Part shown: positions 52,146 to 59,849 of the stretch, piece by piece | Layout: each line of letters starts with the position of its first letter | Position numbering within the stretch: position 1 is the stretch's first letter | Source: JAAFJM01 sp964529175 | GTDB taxonomy: Bacteria > Bacteroidota > Bacteroidia > UKL13-3 | Assembly (NCBI GenBank): GCA_964529175.1 | Contig: CAZGVO010000011.1 | Span: 62,001-126,000, forward strand | Direction: 5' to 3' | Length of the DNA stretch: 64,000 nucleotides | Made by a program: the position numbers and the translations under genes | The notes under the pieces: model-generated | The model's database searches: none | What the model saw: the letters and a program-made list of their open reading frames with translations, nothing else | Told to the model about the DNA's origin: nothing

Positions 52146-53369
52146 ATGAATAAGTTTTTCACCTTTCAATTGAATTTATTAGCCCTATTGGGTATATTAT
52201 TTATTCCGTTTCCATTTGTTTTATTTCCATTTCAAAAATCATTTACTGCATTTGTTTTTCAAAAGGTTATTATTTTTATAAGTTCCAAAATTTTCAGTTT
52301 AAAACTTATTAATTACGAAATAAGTTCAGACTCTATTACCCTTTATATATTGGTTCTTTGCTTGTTTTTATTATCATTCCTAATTACTTCTACATTATTT
52401 TTCTTTTCAAAAAAGGTATTCGAAACCAGTACCAATTTTCATTCAATTAGTCATAAAATAATAAGTTATTATTTGTCAATGCAATTGGTAAAATATGGAT
52501 TTGATAAAGTATTTAAAACACAATTTTACTTACCAGAGCCTAATATTCTATATTCTGAATTTGGTTCTCTTAGCAAGGATATTTTATACTGGAGCACCAT
52601 GGGTACATCTAATTTATACAATAATATATTAGGTGGTATTGAAATATTAACAGCTTGTTTAATTTTATACAAAAGAACCAGAACTTTAGGACTAATGCTA
52701 TCGGTTGGTTTGCTAGTAAATATTGTTGCAGTTAATTTTAGTTTTAATATTTCGGTTAAGTTGTATTCTTTATTTTTACTTTTTTTAAGCCTGATTCTTT
52801 TAAAAACTCAGCTTAAATTATTGTATCAATTTTTTATAAATAACAAAATGGTGCAGTTGCCAGTTATTTTGGAAATACCTTTTTTAAAAAACAGTACATT
52901 TTATAAAAGTATTTTAAAAACAATAGTAGTTATGACCATTTTTACTGAAGCTGTATTGCCATATTTTAGTAATAAAAGTATTGATAATGAGCTTGTTACA
53001 AATAAATTTCAAGGTGCTTATAAAGTTGACAGTGTGGTATCTAAAAATATTATTCCTGAATTTGATGCATCGATTAAACGAGTATTTATTCATAGTAATA
53101 ATTATATAATTTTTCAAAAAAATAATGGAATGATGGTAGATTATAAATTATTTATTGATACCATTAACAAACAGTTTTACTTGCAAGACTATCAATTAAA
53201 TATAACTAAATTTAAATATGTTAACCGCTTTCAAGACAGCACACTTTTACTTCGTTGTGTTGAAAACAACAAGAATATTGTATTTTATTTAAAGCCAATT
53301 AATTGGAGGGATTTACCTGTATTGAAAAATGAAATTTATTGGACTTTAGAAGGTAATTTTAGTGATTAA
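52146..53369 (+). CDS. polytopic membrane protein, DoxX-like
   Basis: A 407-residue protein with about eight hydrophobic helices in the first 300 residues and a soluble beta-rich C-terminal domain (about 285-407, KFQGAYKVDSVV). The middle region (MQLVKYGFDKVFKTQFYLPEPN, ILGGIEILTACLILYKRTRTLG) resembles DoxX-type four-helix proteins. Very rich in Phe, Leu and Ile. Probably cotranscribed with the 51539 gene. Function unknown. Confidence 0.7.
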   Translation: MNKFFTFQLNLLALLGILFIPFPFVLFPFQKSFTAFVFQKVIIFISSKIFSLKLINYEISSDSITLYILVLCLFLLSFLITSTLFFFSKKVFETSTNFHSISHKIISYYLSMQLVKYGFDKVFKTQFYLPEPNILYSEFGSLSKDILYWSTMGTSNLYNNILGGIEILTACLILYKRTRTLGLMLSVGLLVNIVAVNFSFNISVKLYSLFLLFLSLILLKTQLKLLYQFFINNKMVQLPVILEIPFLKNSTFYKSILKTIVVMTIFTEAVLPYFSNKSIDNELVTNKFQGAYKVDSVVSKNIIPEFDASIKRVFIHSNNYIIFQKNNGMMVDYKLFIDTINKQFYLQDYQLNITKFKYVNRFQDSTLLLRCVENNKNIVFYLKPINWRDLPVLKNEIYWTLEGNFSD

Positions 53370-53419
53370 ATACTTCATTTTCGCGTTTTGAGAGACATAA
53401 CTTGTTTTTCCATTACAAA

Positions 53420-53451
53420 AAAATAGCAGTCCGTTAACGGTCTGCTATTTT
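53420..53451 (-). terminator. hairpin overlapping the 3' end of the 53434 gene
   Basis: 10-bp arms (53420-53429 with 53442-53451, AAAATAGCAG/CTGCTATTTT) with a T-run on the minus strand. The stop codon at 53434-53436 lies in the loop and the last codons form one arm. Confidence 0.75.
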
Positions 53452-54561
53452 AATTTTATAGGTTCTATGAACTTTAGTGGTTTTGGCACCTAGTTTTTCA
53501 AACAATCCATGCATTTTTGGGTTAAAATCCCCTATCCAACCTAGTTCTGATGTGTTTATTTTATGGTGTTTTTGCATTGCTTCGTATAAGCTTATAATCA
53601 TACCACTTTCAATTCCTTTTTCTTGATAAGCGGGAATTACGCCAAACACCTCACCCCTAATTCTATTAACTTGTCCAAAGTTTTTGTACCAAATAAACTT
53701 AAACATTCCTAACCAATTGAGTTTGCCATTTACTTGTTTAAAAATTTGGTTTACATCTAATACACTTACATAAAAACCAATTGGTTTTCCGTTGGCGTAA
53801 GCAAACCAAATGGCATCTTCCATAATAATGGGCTTCAGTTGTTTTAACTCAGCCATTATTCTTTCATTGGTCATTGGAAAAAAATCTGGTCTATGTGCCC
53901 AAGCTTGGTTGTATATTTCAGTAAAATCGGCAGCATACTTTTTTACTTTATTCATTTTAAAATGCTCAAAAGTATAGTCTGGGTTTTTCATAACCCTTTC
54001 CGAAAGCTTTTTAAATCGCTCAAAATCAAAGTCTTTATAAGTAATTTCACTGGTAGTTTGTTCTGTATGTTGCTCAAAACCAGCTGCTAAGAAATGACTT
54101 TCGTAATAAGGCCAATTAAAGTTTTCCTTATATGAAGGGTTTTTAAATCCACTTACCATCAAGCCCCAAAAAGCATTTTTTTCTCCGAAGTTAATTGGGC
54201 CCAAAACGGTGTCGACATGGTGTTTTTTTAACCAATCAAAAGCAGTAGTAAATAGTAATTTAGATGCATTTAAGTTATCAATACATTCATAAAAACCAAC
54301 TCCTCCTACGTGTTCTCCTGGTTTAAAGTGGCTTTTATCAAAAAAAGCCGCTATTCTTCCAATGTTTTTACCATCATTATCTTGTAAAATCCATTGCTTA
54401 GCATCACCATTTTTGTAATATATGTTTTCCTCTCTATCAAAAACCTTTATAATGTCTTTATCTAGCGGGCATATCCAATCGTTATGTCCTTTATAAATGG
54501 TACGGTGAACGTTTATAAATTCAATTAAATCGTGGTGGCTATTAACTTCTTTTATTTTCAA
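53434..54561 (-). CDS. GNAT-like acetyltransferase superfamily protein
   Basis: A 375-residue soluble protein. Two halves each look like a degenerate GNAT fold, about 1-190 (KQWILQDNDGKNIGRIAAFFD) and about 195-375 (WFAYANGKPIGFYVSVLDV, EVFGVIPAYQEKGIESGMI, where V-P-x-Y-Q-x-K-G-I is close to the acetyl-CoA loop Q/RxxGxG/A). It is related to unnamed Bacteroidota N-acyltransferase-like proteins. It lies downstream of kdnB on the same strand with 213 bp of repeat sequence between, so a role in modifying the amino sugar is possible but not shown. Confidence 0.65.
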   Translation of the reverse strand: MKIKEVNSHHDLIEFINVHRTIYKGHNDWICPLDKDIIKVFDREENIYYKNGDAKQWILQDNDGKNIGRIAAFFDKSHFKPGEHVGGVGFYECIDNLNASKLLFTTAFDWLKKHHVDTVLGPINFGEKNAFWGLMVSGFKNPSYKENFNWPYYESHFLAAGFEQHTEQTTSEITYKDFDFERFKKLSERVMKNPDYTFEHFKMNKVKKYAADFTEIYNQAWAHRPDFFPMTNERIMAELKQLKPIIMEDAIWFAYANGKPIGFYVSVLDVNQIFKQVNGKLNWLGMFKFIWYKNFGQVNRIRGEVFGVIPAYQEKGIESGMIISLYEAMQKHHKINTSELGWIGDFNPKMHGLFEKLGAKTTKVHRTYKIKIADR

Positions 54562-54644
54562 CTTTTAAATAATTTAAAATGAATGATTGTTAAACAATTG
54601 ATGAACTGCTAATTGATTAAGTTTAATTTAGTTTACAAAAAAAA

Positions 54645-54765
54645 ATTCGTCCGATAGCTATCGAACAAACTCAATGTCCGTGATTGTTGAGCTTGACGAA
54701 ACGAATATTTGCCAATAGTAGAAAAATAAGACCTTATAACCACTTCGACAAGCTCAGTGTCCAAT
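54645..54765. repeat. cluster of dispersed palindromic intergenic repeats
   Basis: ATTCGTCCGATAGCTATCGAAC begins an element bounded by ATTCGT (54645) and ACGAAT (54700), with a near palindrome at 54649-54666. A second unit, CACTTCGACAAGCTCAGTG, ends the cluster at about 54741-54759. Related units occur at 55961-56012 and in part at 28841. (First motif quoted over 22 positions is at 54645-54666; key words GTCCGATAGC and TATCGAAC.). Confidence 0.6.
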
Positions 54766-54774
54766 CAGTATCTT

Positions 54775-55854
54775 TTACATTCTTCTAAACAAAGCTTCTA
54801 TGGTTTCAATAGTTACTTTTTCTTTCCAATCAGTTCCAATGGCATGGTTCCACATGTGTGGTAAATTATAGGCTACATGTGCCATAGCTGTTATTTCAGC
54901 ATCGCTCCAATTTTTGCTTAAACCTTGAGGTAAAGTAATATTGTGTTTAGCTAACATGGTATTAAATTCAGCCACACCCTCTGGATAATAATCGCCCAAA
55001 TGTTGGAATGCCAAACAATTGGCATAACAATGTTTTTCACCAAAAATTTTGCTTAAACCATAGCTCAAAGCGTGGCAAACACCTACTTCGCTATAGGTCA
55101 AACTTAAACCGCCCATTAGCGATGCTACCATTAACTTATCATCGTTTTCTGCACTTTGTCCAGCATTTTCACCCAAATAAATATCGCGGCAAAGCTTTAA
55201 ACTTTGTTCGCCATAAGCCATGCTATAAGCGTTGTTTAAAATACCATCACGGCTTTCAATACAATGAATAAAAGTATCCATTCCTGTATAAAACCATTTG
55301 TCAACAGGTACTGTCGCAGTAAGCTCAGAGTCAAGTATTACTTGATCAAAGATGGTCCATTCGCATTTTAAACCTAGTTTTTTTTCTGGGCCAGTTAATA
55401 CGGCTGTCATTGAACATTCAGCACCTGTTCCAGAAATAGTAGGAACGCCAACATGGTAAACTCCAGGTTTTTTTATCAAGTTTAATCCTTGGTAATTTTG
55501 CGATGGACCTTCATTACAAAGCATCAAAGAAAGTGCTTTGGCAATATCCATAATACTGCCACCGCCAATTCCAATTACACCACTTGGCAAACCTTTGCTG
55601 CCTAATATTTCATCGCGTAATTGATCAATTTGTTCGGTAGTTGGTTCATGTGGGTCAACATCAATAAAGTAAACTGTATCTTCAGGTTGATTTTGAAGCT
55701 TATTAGCTAAATCTTTTCCTTTAAAAAAGTTATCTACTATGTAAACAAAATATTTGTTGTTTTCGCTGCGTTTTGGAGCAATAATTTCAGCTAATTGCGC
55801 AAAGCTACCGCGTCCAAATACAGTTTTTTCTATACTTTTAAAATTTTTATGCAT
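54775..55854 (-). CDS. kdnB: 3-deoxy-D-manno-octulosonate 8-oxidase (iron-containing alcohol dehydrogenase)
   Basis: A 359-residue group III metal-dependent alcohol dehydrogenase. The NAD-binding motif is GIGGGSIMDIAKA, the substrate/nucleotide loop VPTISGTGAECSMTAVLTG, and metal ligands lie in DTFIHCIES and VCHALSYGL with KHCYANCLA. In Shewanella, KdnB oxidises the C8 hydroxyl of Kdo so that KdnA can place an amino group there, giving 8-amino-Kdo in lipopolysaccharide. The kdnA homologue lies just upstream on the same strand, which supports this assignment. A 274-bp repeat-bounded stretch separates the two genes. Confidence 0.88.
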   Translation of the reverse strand: MHKNFKSIEKTVFGRGSFAQLAEIIAPKRSENNKYFVYIVDNFFKGKDLANKLQNQPEDTVYFIDVDPHEPTTEQIDQLRDEILGSKGLPSGVIGIGGGSIMDIAKALSLMLCNEGPSQNYQGLNLIKKPGVYHVGVPTISGTGAECSMTAVLTGPEKKLGLKCEWTIFDQVILDSELTATVPVDKWFYTGMDTFIHCIESRDGILNNAYSMAYGEQSLKLCRDIYLGENAGQSAENDDKLMVASLMGGLSLTYSEVGVCHALSYGLSKIFGEKHCYANCLAFQHLGDYYPEGVAEFNTMLAKHNITLPQGLSKNWSDAEITAMAHVAYNLPHMWNHAIGTDWKEKVTIETIEALFRRM

Positions 55855-55864
55855 GTTGTTTATA

Positions 55865-56138
55865 AGCCATAGATTTCACTGATGGCACTGATTTACTTTT
55901 TATTTTCAGAAATTATTTTACAATGTCTTTTAGTTAAGCTTTTTATTCTTATTAATCTTCGTTTCGTCCGAAAGCTTTCGGACTTCGCTCAACGACCGAG
56001 GACACTGAGAGAATTTGAAAGCTTTTTGACTAAATACATTTCCCTTAACTAAATAACTTGGATTTATACTTCATAATTTATTCACGCCTTGAATGATTAC
56101 ACTTCATACTTATAGTGAAATCTGTGTAATCTGTGGCT
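55865..56138. mobile_element. MITE-like non-coding element between kdnA and kdnB
   Basis: An imperfect inverted repeat, 55865-55883 (AGCCATAGATTTCACTGAT) and 56120-56138 (complement AGCCACAGATTACACAGAT), 16 of 19 positions equal, bounds a 274-bp stretch without coding capacity. The stretch fills nearly all of the gap between the two genes and carries a further palindrome at 55966-55983. TTGTT occurs just outside each arm. Mobility is an inference. Confidence 0.5.
55961..56012. repeat. dispersed palindromic repeat, related to 54645-54704
   Basis: The core GTCCGAAAGCTTTCGGAC (55966-55983) is a perfect 18-bp palindrome, followed by CTTCGCTCAACGACCGAGG and ACACTGAGAG. It corresponds to GTCCGATAGCTATCGAAC at 54649-54666. 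Confidence 0.65.
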
Positions 56139-56143
56139 AGTTG

Positions 56144-57349
56144 TTACGCTGTTTGTCCTAAAGCTGCCTTAATTGAAGTAGTCATTTTTGCAACCAATGC
56201 TGCTAATTCTTCTTCTGTCCAAGTTGCTTTAATTCCAAATGAAATCAATCTTCCAACTGTTTCTTGCGTTTTAGGTAAATCAAGGTTTTTGTAATCTTGG
56301 GGAGCTCCAAGCAGTTGCACGTTGGTTTTGGCTGCAACGCGACCTTCTTTAATATGATCCCATTGGTTGATGAAATGATACATATTGGTAAACCAATAAT
56401 TAAAGCCAGCTACACCATTTTTATTAAATTCATCAACTGTAGCCATAGCAGCAGCAGTATTAGGCATTAACATATTTAAGAAAGTAGCTGAATCACCATC
56501 AGCATCAGGAATAGTAGCAAAGCTAACGCCAGGTATTTTGCCTAACTCAGCCATCATAAACTTTTTATGTTTATTGTTAACTTCTCTAATCATAGGCACT
56601 CTGCGGGTTTGAGCCAAACCAACAGCAGCATGTAATTCAGATATTCTATAATTAAATCCTAATACGGGGTGGTTTTCCATTCCGCGGTTATTTCCTTGGT
56701 GGTCATGTCCATGGTCAGCAAAATTATCAGCTAATTTATATGCAGTTTCATCGTTTGTAACAAAAACTCCACCTTCGCCAGCAGTAGCAATTTTGAAGAA
56801 ATCGAAACTATAGCATCCAGTTTTCCCAAATAAACCTGTAGAAGTTCCTTTGTAACTTGCGGCCATAGCCTGACCAGCATCTTCAATTAATACTAAATTA
56901 TGCTCTTTAATAACTTGCATAATTTCGTCCATTTGCGCCATTTGTCCACACATGTGAACCAACATTACAGCTTTGGTTTTAGGTGTAATTGCTTTTCTAA
57001 TTCCTTCAGCACTTAAACATAAAGTTTCGTCAATTTCGGCAAAAACAGGTAATGCACCGGCAAAAATTACTGCTTCAACCGAGGCTATATAAGTAAATGG
57101 AGGAACAATTACTTCATCGCCAGCACCAATACCTGCGGCTGCCAAAGCACAACTTACAGCCGTGCTTCCGCTACTTACTGCATGAGCATATTTAGCCCCA
57201 ACTAATTTGGCTACTTCTGCTTCAAACTCGCGTGCTTTCCAAATATTATTGCGTTGCGCATCGTGGTTGTATCTAAATAAAATTCCTGTTTCTAAAACAT
57301 CGTTTATTTCTTTGCGCTCATCTGCGCCAAAATATTCATTACCTGCCAT
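56144..57349 (-). CDS. kdnA: 8-amino-3,8-dideoxy-manno-octulosonate transaminase
   Basis: A 401-residue DegT/DnrJ/EryC1-family PLP aminotransferase. The PLP lysine is Lys186 in CYSFDFFKIATAGEGG, with Asp157 and Gln160 in LIEDAGQAM. ETGILFRYN near the N-terminus and DHGHDHQGNNRGME with NYRISELHAAVGLAQ match Shewanella KdnA closely as I recall it. It transfers an amino group to 8-oxo-Kdo to make 8-amino-Kdo, a lipopolysaccharide sugar associated with polymyxin tolerance. The promoter -7 box is at 57391-57398. kdnB follows after a repeat-bounded gap. Confidence 0.9.
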   Translation of the reverse strand: MAGNEYFGADERKEINDVLETGILFRYNHDAQRNNIWKAREFEAEVAKLVGAKYAHAVSSGSTAVSCALAAAGIGAGDEVIVPPFTYIASVEAVIFAGALPVFAEIDETLCLSAEGIRKAITPKTKAVMLVHMCGQMAQMDEIMQVIKEHNLVLIEDAGQAMAASYKGTSTGLFGKTGCYSFDFFKIATAGEGGVFVTNDETAYKLADNFADHGHDHQGNNRGMENHPVLGFNYRISELHAAVGLAQTRRVPMIREVNNKHKKFMMAELGKIPGVSFATIPDADGDSATFLNMLMPNTAAAMATVDEFNKNGVAGFNYWFTNMYHFINQWDHIKEGRVAAKTNVQLLGAPQDYKNLDLPKTQETVGRLISFGIKATWTEEELAALVAKMTTSIKAALGQTA

Positions 57350-57390
57350 TATTATAAAATATGTTTGATTGTTTAAATTAATTTATTGTA

Positions 57391-57398
57391 CAAATATA
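57391..57398 (-). promoter_or_regulatory. -7 box of kdnA
   Basis: TATATTTG on the minus strand, about 42 bp before the ATG. No clear -33 TTTG. Confidence 0.45.
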
Positions 57399-57575
57399 AT
57401 TTTTGTAGTGATTAAATAAAATGAGTTTTTAGCATAAAAAAGCTACTATTTTCAATCAAAAAATAAAGATTGAACCACATGGAACACAGAAGCATAAATA
57501 ATAAACTATGTTTTGTGATGAAGTCATTAAGTAAAAGTTAGCTTCCTTAATTTCATACTTTAGTGTTATAAAACA

Positions 57576-57607
57576 AAAGAGGCTGTTCCTTTTGAAACAG
57601 CCTCTTT
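57576..57607 (-). terminator. terminator of the YqeY-LOG unit
   Basis: 12-bp arms (57576-57587 with 57596-57607, AAAGAGGCTGTT/AACAGCCTCTTT), 8-nt loop, T-run on the minus strand, 7 bp after the LOG gene stop. Confidence 0.88.
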
Positions 57608-57614
57608 GAGTTTT

Positions 57615-58325
57615 TTAAAAGTTTGGTTTGATTGATTTTTCGGCAAAATAATCTAAAATATAATTCACTGCATCATCAGCTGTATCAACTAACTTAAACA
57701 TTTCTAGGTCTTTTAAATGAATATTACCTTCTCTCTCTCCCATAACGGTTTTCATCCAATCAATTAATCCGCCCCAAAAATCGCTACCTACCAATACAAT
57801 TGGGAACTGAGCTACTTTTTGAGTTTGAATTAATGTTAATGCTTCAAATAGTTCATCCATGGTGCCAAAACCACCAGGCATGGCCACAAAACCTTGTGCA
57901 TATTTCATAAACATTACTTTGCGCACAAAAAAGTAATCAAAGTTTATAATTTTATCTTTATCAATGTATTTGTTATTGAATTGCTCAAATGGTAATTCAA
58001 TATTCAAACCAACTGATTTTCCACCAGCTTCAAAAGCACCTTTATTGCCAGCCTCCATAATGCCTGGGCCGCCACCTGTTATTACACCAAATCCAGCATC
58101 AACTAGTTTTTTAGCAATTTCTTCTGCCAATAAGTAATATTTGTTATCGTTTTTTGTTCTTGCTGAACCAAAAATAGATACACAAGGGCCAATTTTACTC
58201 ATTTTTTCAAAACCTTCTACAAATTCGGCCATGATTTTAAAAGTAGCCCAACTGTCAGTGGTTTTTATAACAGGCCACTCCTTTTTTTCAAAGGCTTTGG
58301 CAATTCTTTTTTCGTTTTCTGTCAT
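57615..58325 (-). CDS. LOG family protein (TIGR00730 Rossmann fold)
   Basis: A 236-residue nucleotide-binding protein. The two family signatures are GGGPGIMEAGNKGAFEAGG and MPGGFGTMDELFEAL. LOG proteins hydrolyse nucleoside 5'-monophosphates at the ribose-base bond (cytokinin-activating phosphoribohydrolase in plants and some bacteria); in most bacteria the true role is a nucleotidase or unknown. It follows the YqeY gene by 20 bp and shares its transcript. Confidence 0.9.
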   Translation of the reverse strand: MTENEKRIAKAFEKKEWPVIKTTDSWATFKIMAEFVEGFEKMSKIGPCVSIFGSARTKNDNKYYLLAEEIAKKLVDAGFGVITGGGPGIMEAGNKGAFEAGGKSVGLNIELPFEQFNNKYIDKDKIINFDYFFVRKVMFMKYAQGFVAMPGGFGTMDELFEALTLIQTQKVAQFPIVLVGSDFWGGLIDWMKTVMGEREGNIHLKDLEMFKLVDTADDAVNYILDYFAEKSIKPNF

Positions 58326-58345
58326 ATATAATTTATATAAATTTT

Positions 58346-58801
58346 CTAATTAAATATTTCTTTTAAAATTGCTTGAATGGTTTTTCCATCTGCTTTACCA
58401 GCAAGTGTTTTCATGGCTACAGGCATTACTTTACCAACTTCGGCAGCACTGGTTGCGCCTACTTCAGCTACTATTTTTTGTAACACTTCTTTTATTTCGG
58501 TTTCGCTCATTTGTTTTGGTAAATAACGTTCCAAAACGGCTATTTCTTCTTTTTCTTTTTCGGCTAATTCATTTCTACCGTTTTGTAGATAAATATCTAA
58601 ACTTTCTTTGCGTTGCTTAGTTAATTTTTGGAAAGTTTTGATGGCTACTTCGTCTGTTAATTTACCATCTTGGCTAGCGCCTTTTTCGCTTGCAGCTATT
58701 AATAATGCGCTTTTTACAGCACGCAATGCACGTAAACTTACTTCATCTTTTGCCTTCATGGCAGTAATTATATCGGCATTTACTTGTTCTTGTAAACTCA
58801 T
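58346..58801 (-). CDS. GatB/YqeY domain protein
   Basis: A 151-residue protein from the ATG at 58801 (MSLQEQVNADIITAMKAKDE). An upstream ATG at 58825 adds eight residues that are not typical. The all-helical YqeY fold is clear from LRALRAVKSALLIAASEKGA, TKQRKESLDIYLQNGR, AEKEKEEIAVLERYLPKQMS and GKADGKTIQAILKEIF. It resembles the tRNA-binding tail domain of GatB and is thought to act in tRNA-dependent amidation. First gene of the YqeY-LOG pair. Confidence 0.9.
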   Translation of the reverse strand: MSLQEQVNADIITAMKAKDEVSLRALRAVKSALLIAASEKGASQDGKLTDEVAIKTFQKLTKQRKESLDIYLQNGRNELAEKEKEEIAVLERYLPKQMSETEIKEVLQKIVAEVGATSAAEVGKVMPVAMKTLAGKADGKTIQAILKEIFN

Positions 58802-58902
58802 GTTTTTTAATTTTAAATAAAGCACGAAAGTAATTGATATTTATATATACTGCAATAGGTTAAAAATATATAGTATTATTTTTATATGAACGTATTTAAA
58901 CT

Positions 58903-58947
58903 AAAAAACCAATGCGAACATGTTATTTTAAGCGGCATTGGTTTTTT
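58903..58947 (-). terminator. terminator of the TonB receptor/DUF4249 unit
   Basis: 13-bp arms (58903-58915 with 58935-58947, core CCAATGC/GCATTGG), 19-nt loop, T-run on the minus strand, 14 bp after the DUF4249 stop. Confidence 0.85.
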
Positions 58948-58960
58948 AATTGATATAATT

Positions 58961-59842
58961 CTACTGTTTATAAATATCCAAAATCCGCAAATCAGGTTCG
59001 CTTAATTGAAAATAACCATAACCATTTTTTATATTGGTTGGAAAATTTATAACCTCGCCACGCAATTGATTAAATAAAGTTCCTGCTCGTTTTTGAGCCA
59101 CTAAAAAATCAAAATAACCTTTGCTAATATTTGATACGCTAATGGCAAAAGTATCGCTTTGATGATTGCTAGTTATAAGTTTTTCTATTTGGTATTTACC
59201 ATTTTCAAAATCGGCATCTGTAAGTAAATCAAAGCTGATGTTTTGCTCTAACATTCGCTTTGCAATTAATTCTGGTGTAGGCTGTTGCGATACATCGTCT
59301 TTTTTGTTTTTTATAAAATAATTGACCACATAAAAATTTTGTTCGGCCATGTTATCGGTTAACGAATAATACACTTTTACCTCATTGCTATTTTTAAGTT
59401 TATAAACAAAAACCGAATCAAAATTGGTTTTTACCAGCTTTTTAGCTTCGGCCATTAATGCTAGTTTCCCATCAATCATTACTTCCAATTGGTAATTGGT
59501 CAAATCATTTATTAGTGCGGTTTCGGTTCCATAAATGCCTTTTTCAATTTCAACCAATTGCACACTGTAATTATTGGCTTTTAAAAATACCTGAGCACTG
59601 CCCACCAATAAACTGGTATCGAAATTAAAACCGTTGCTATCAATTCCGCTATTTTTTGCTTGAAGTGCTTCAAAGGTTTTTGAAATACTCACACCTAAAA
59701 GAGAACTGTTTACTAACTGTGAACTTACGGCTAATTTTTGTGGATTTTGAGCTACAATTAAATCAATTGGCTCTGGTTTACACGATTGTACTTTACATAA
59801 AATAATGAAACCCAGTATTATAAATAAATATCTCATAATCAA
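58961..59842 (-). CDS. DUF4249 family lipoprotein
   Basis: A 293-residue lipoprotein (Cys21 in KVQSCK). DUF4249 proteins are found in Bacteroidota directly downstream of TonB-dependent receptors with a carboxypeptidase-like N-terminal domain, as here (7 bp after the receptor stop). The N-terminal strand pattern LAVSSQLVNSSLLGVSISKTF and the C-terminal YFDFLVAQKRAGTLFNQLRGEVINFPTNIKNGYGYF match the family. It probably forms a complex with the receptor at the outer membrane; the ligand is unknown. Confidence 0.88.
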   Translation of the reverse strand: MIMRYLFIILGFIILCKVQSCKPEPIDLIVAQNPQKLAVSSQLVNSSLLGVSISKTFEALQAKNSGIDSNGFNFDTSLLVGSAQVFLKANNYSVQLVEIEKGIYGTETALINDLTNYQLEVMIDGKLALMAEAKKLVKTNFDSVFVYKLKNSNEVKVYYSLTDNMAEQNFYVVNYFIKNKKDDVSQQPTPELIAKRMLEQNISFDLLTDADFENGKYQIEKLITSNHQSDTFAISVSNISKGYFDFLVAQKRAGTLFNQLRGEVINFPTNIKNGYGYFQLSEPDLRILDIYKQ

Positions 59843-59849
59843 TTATTTG

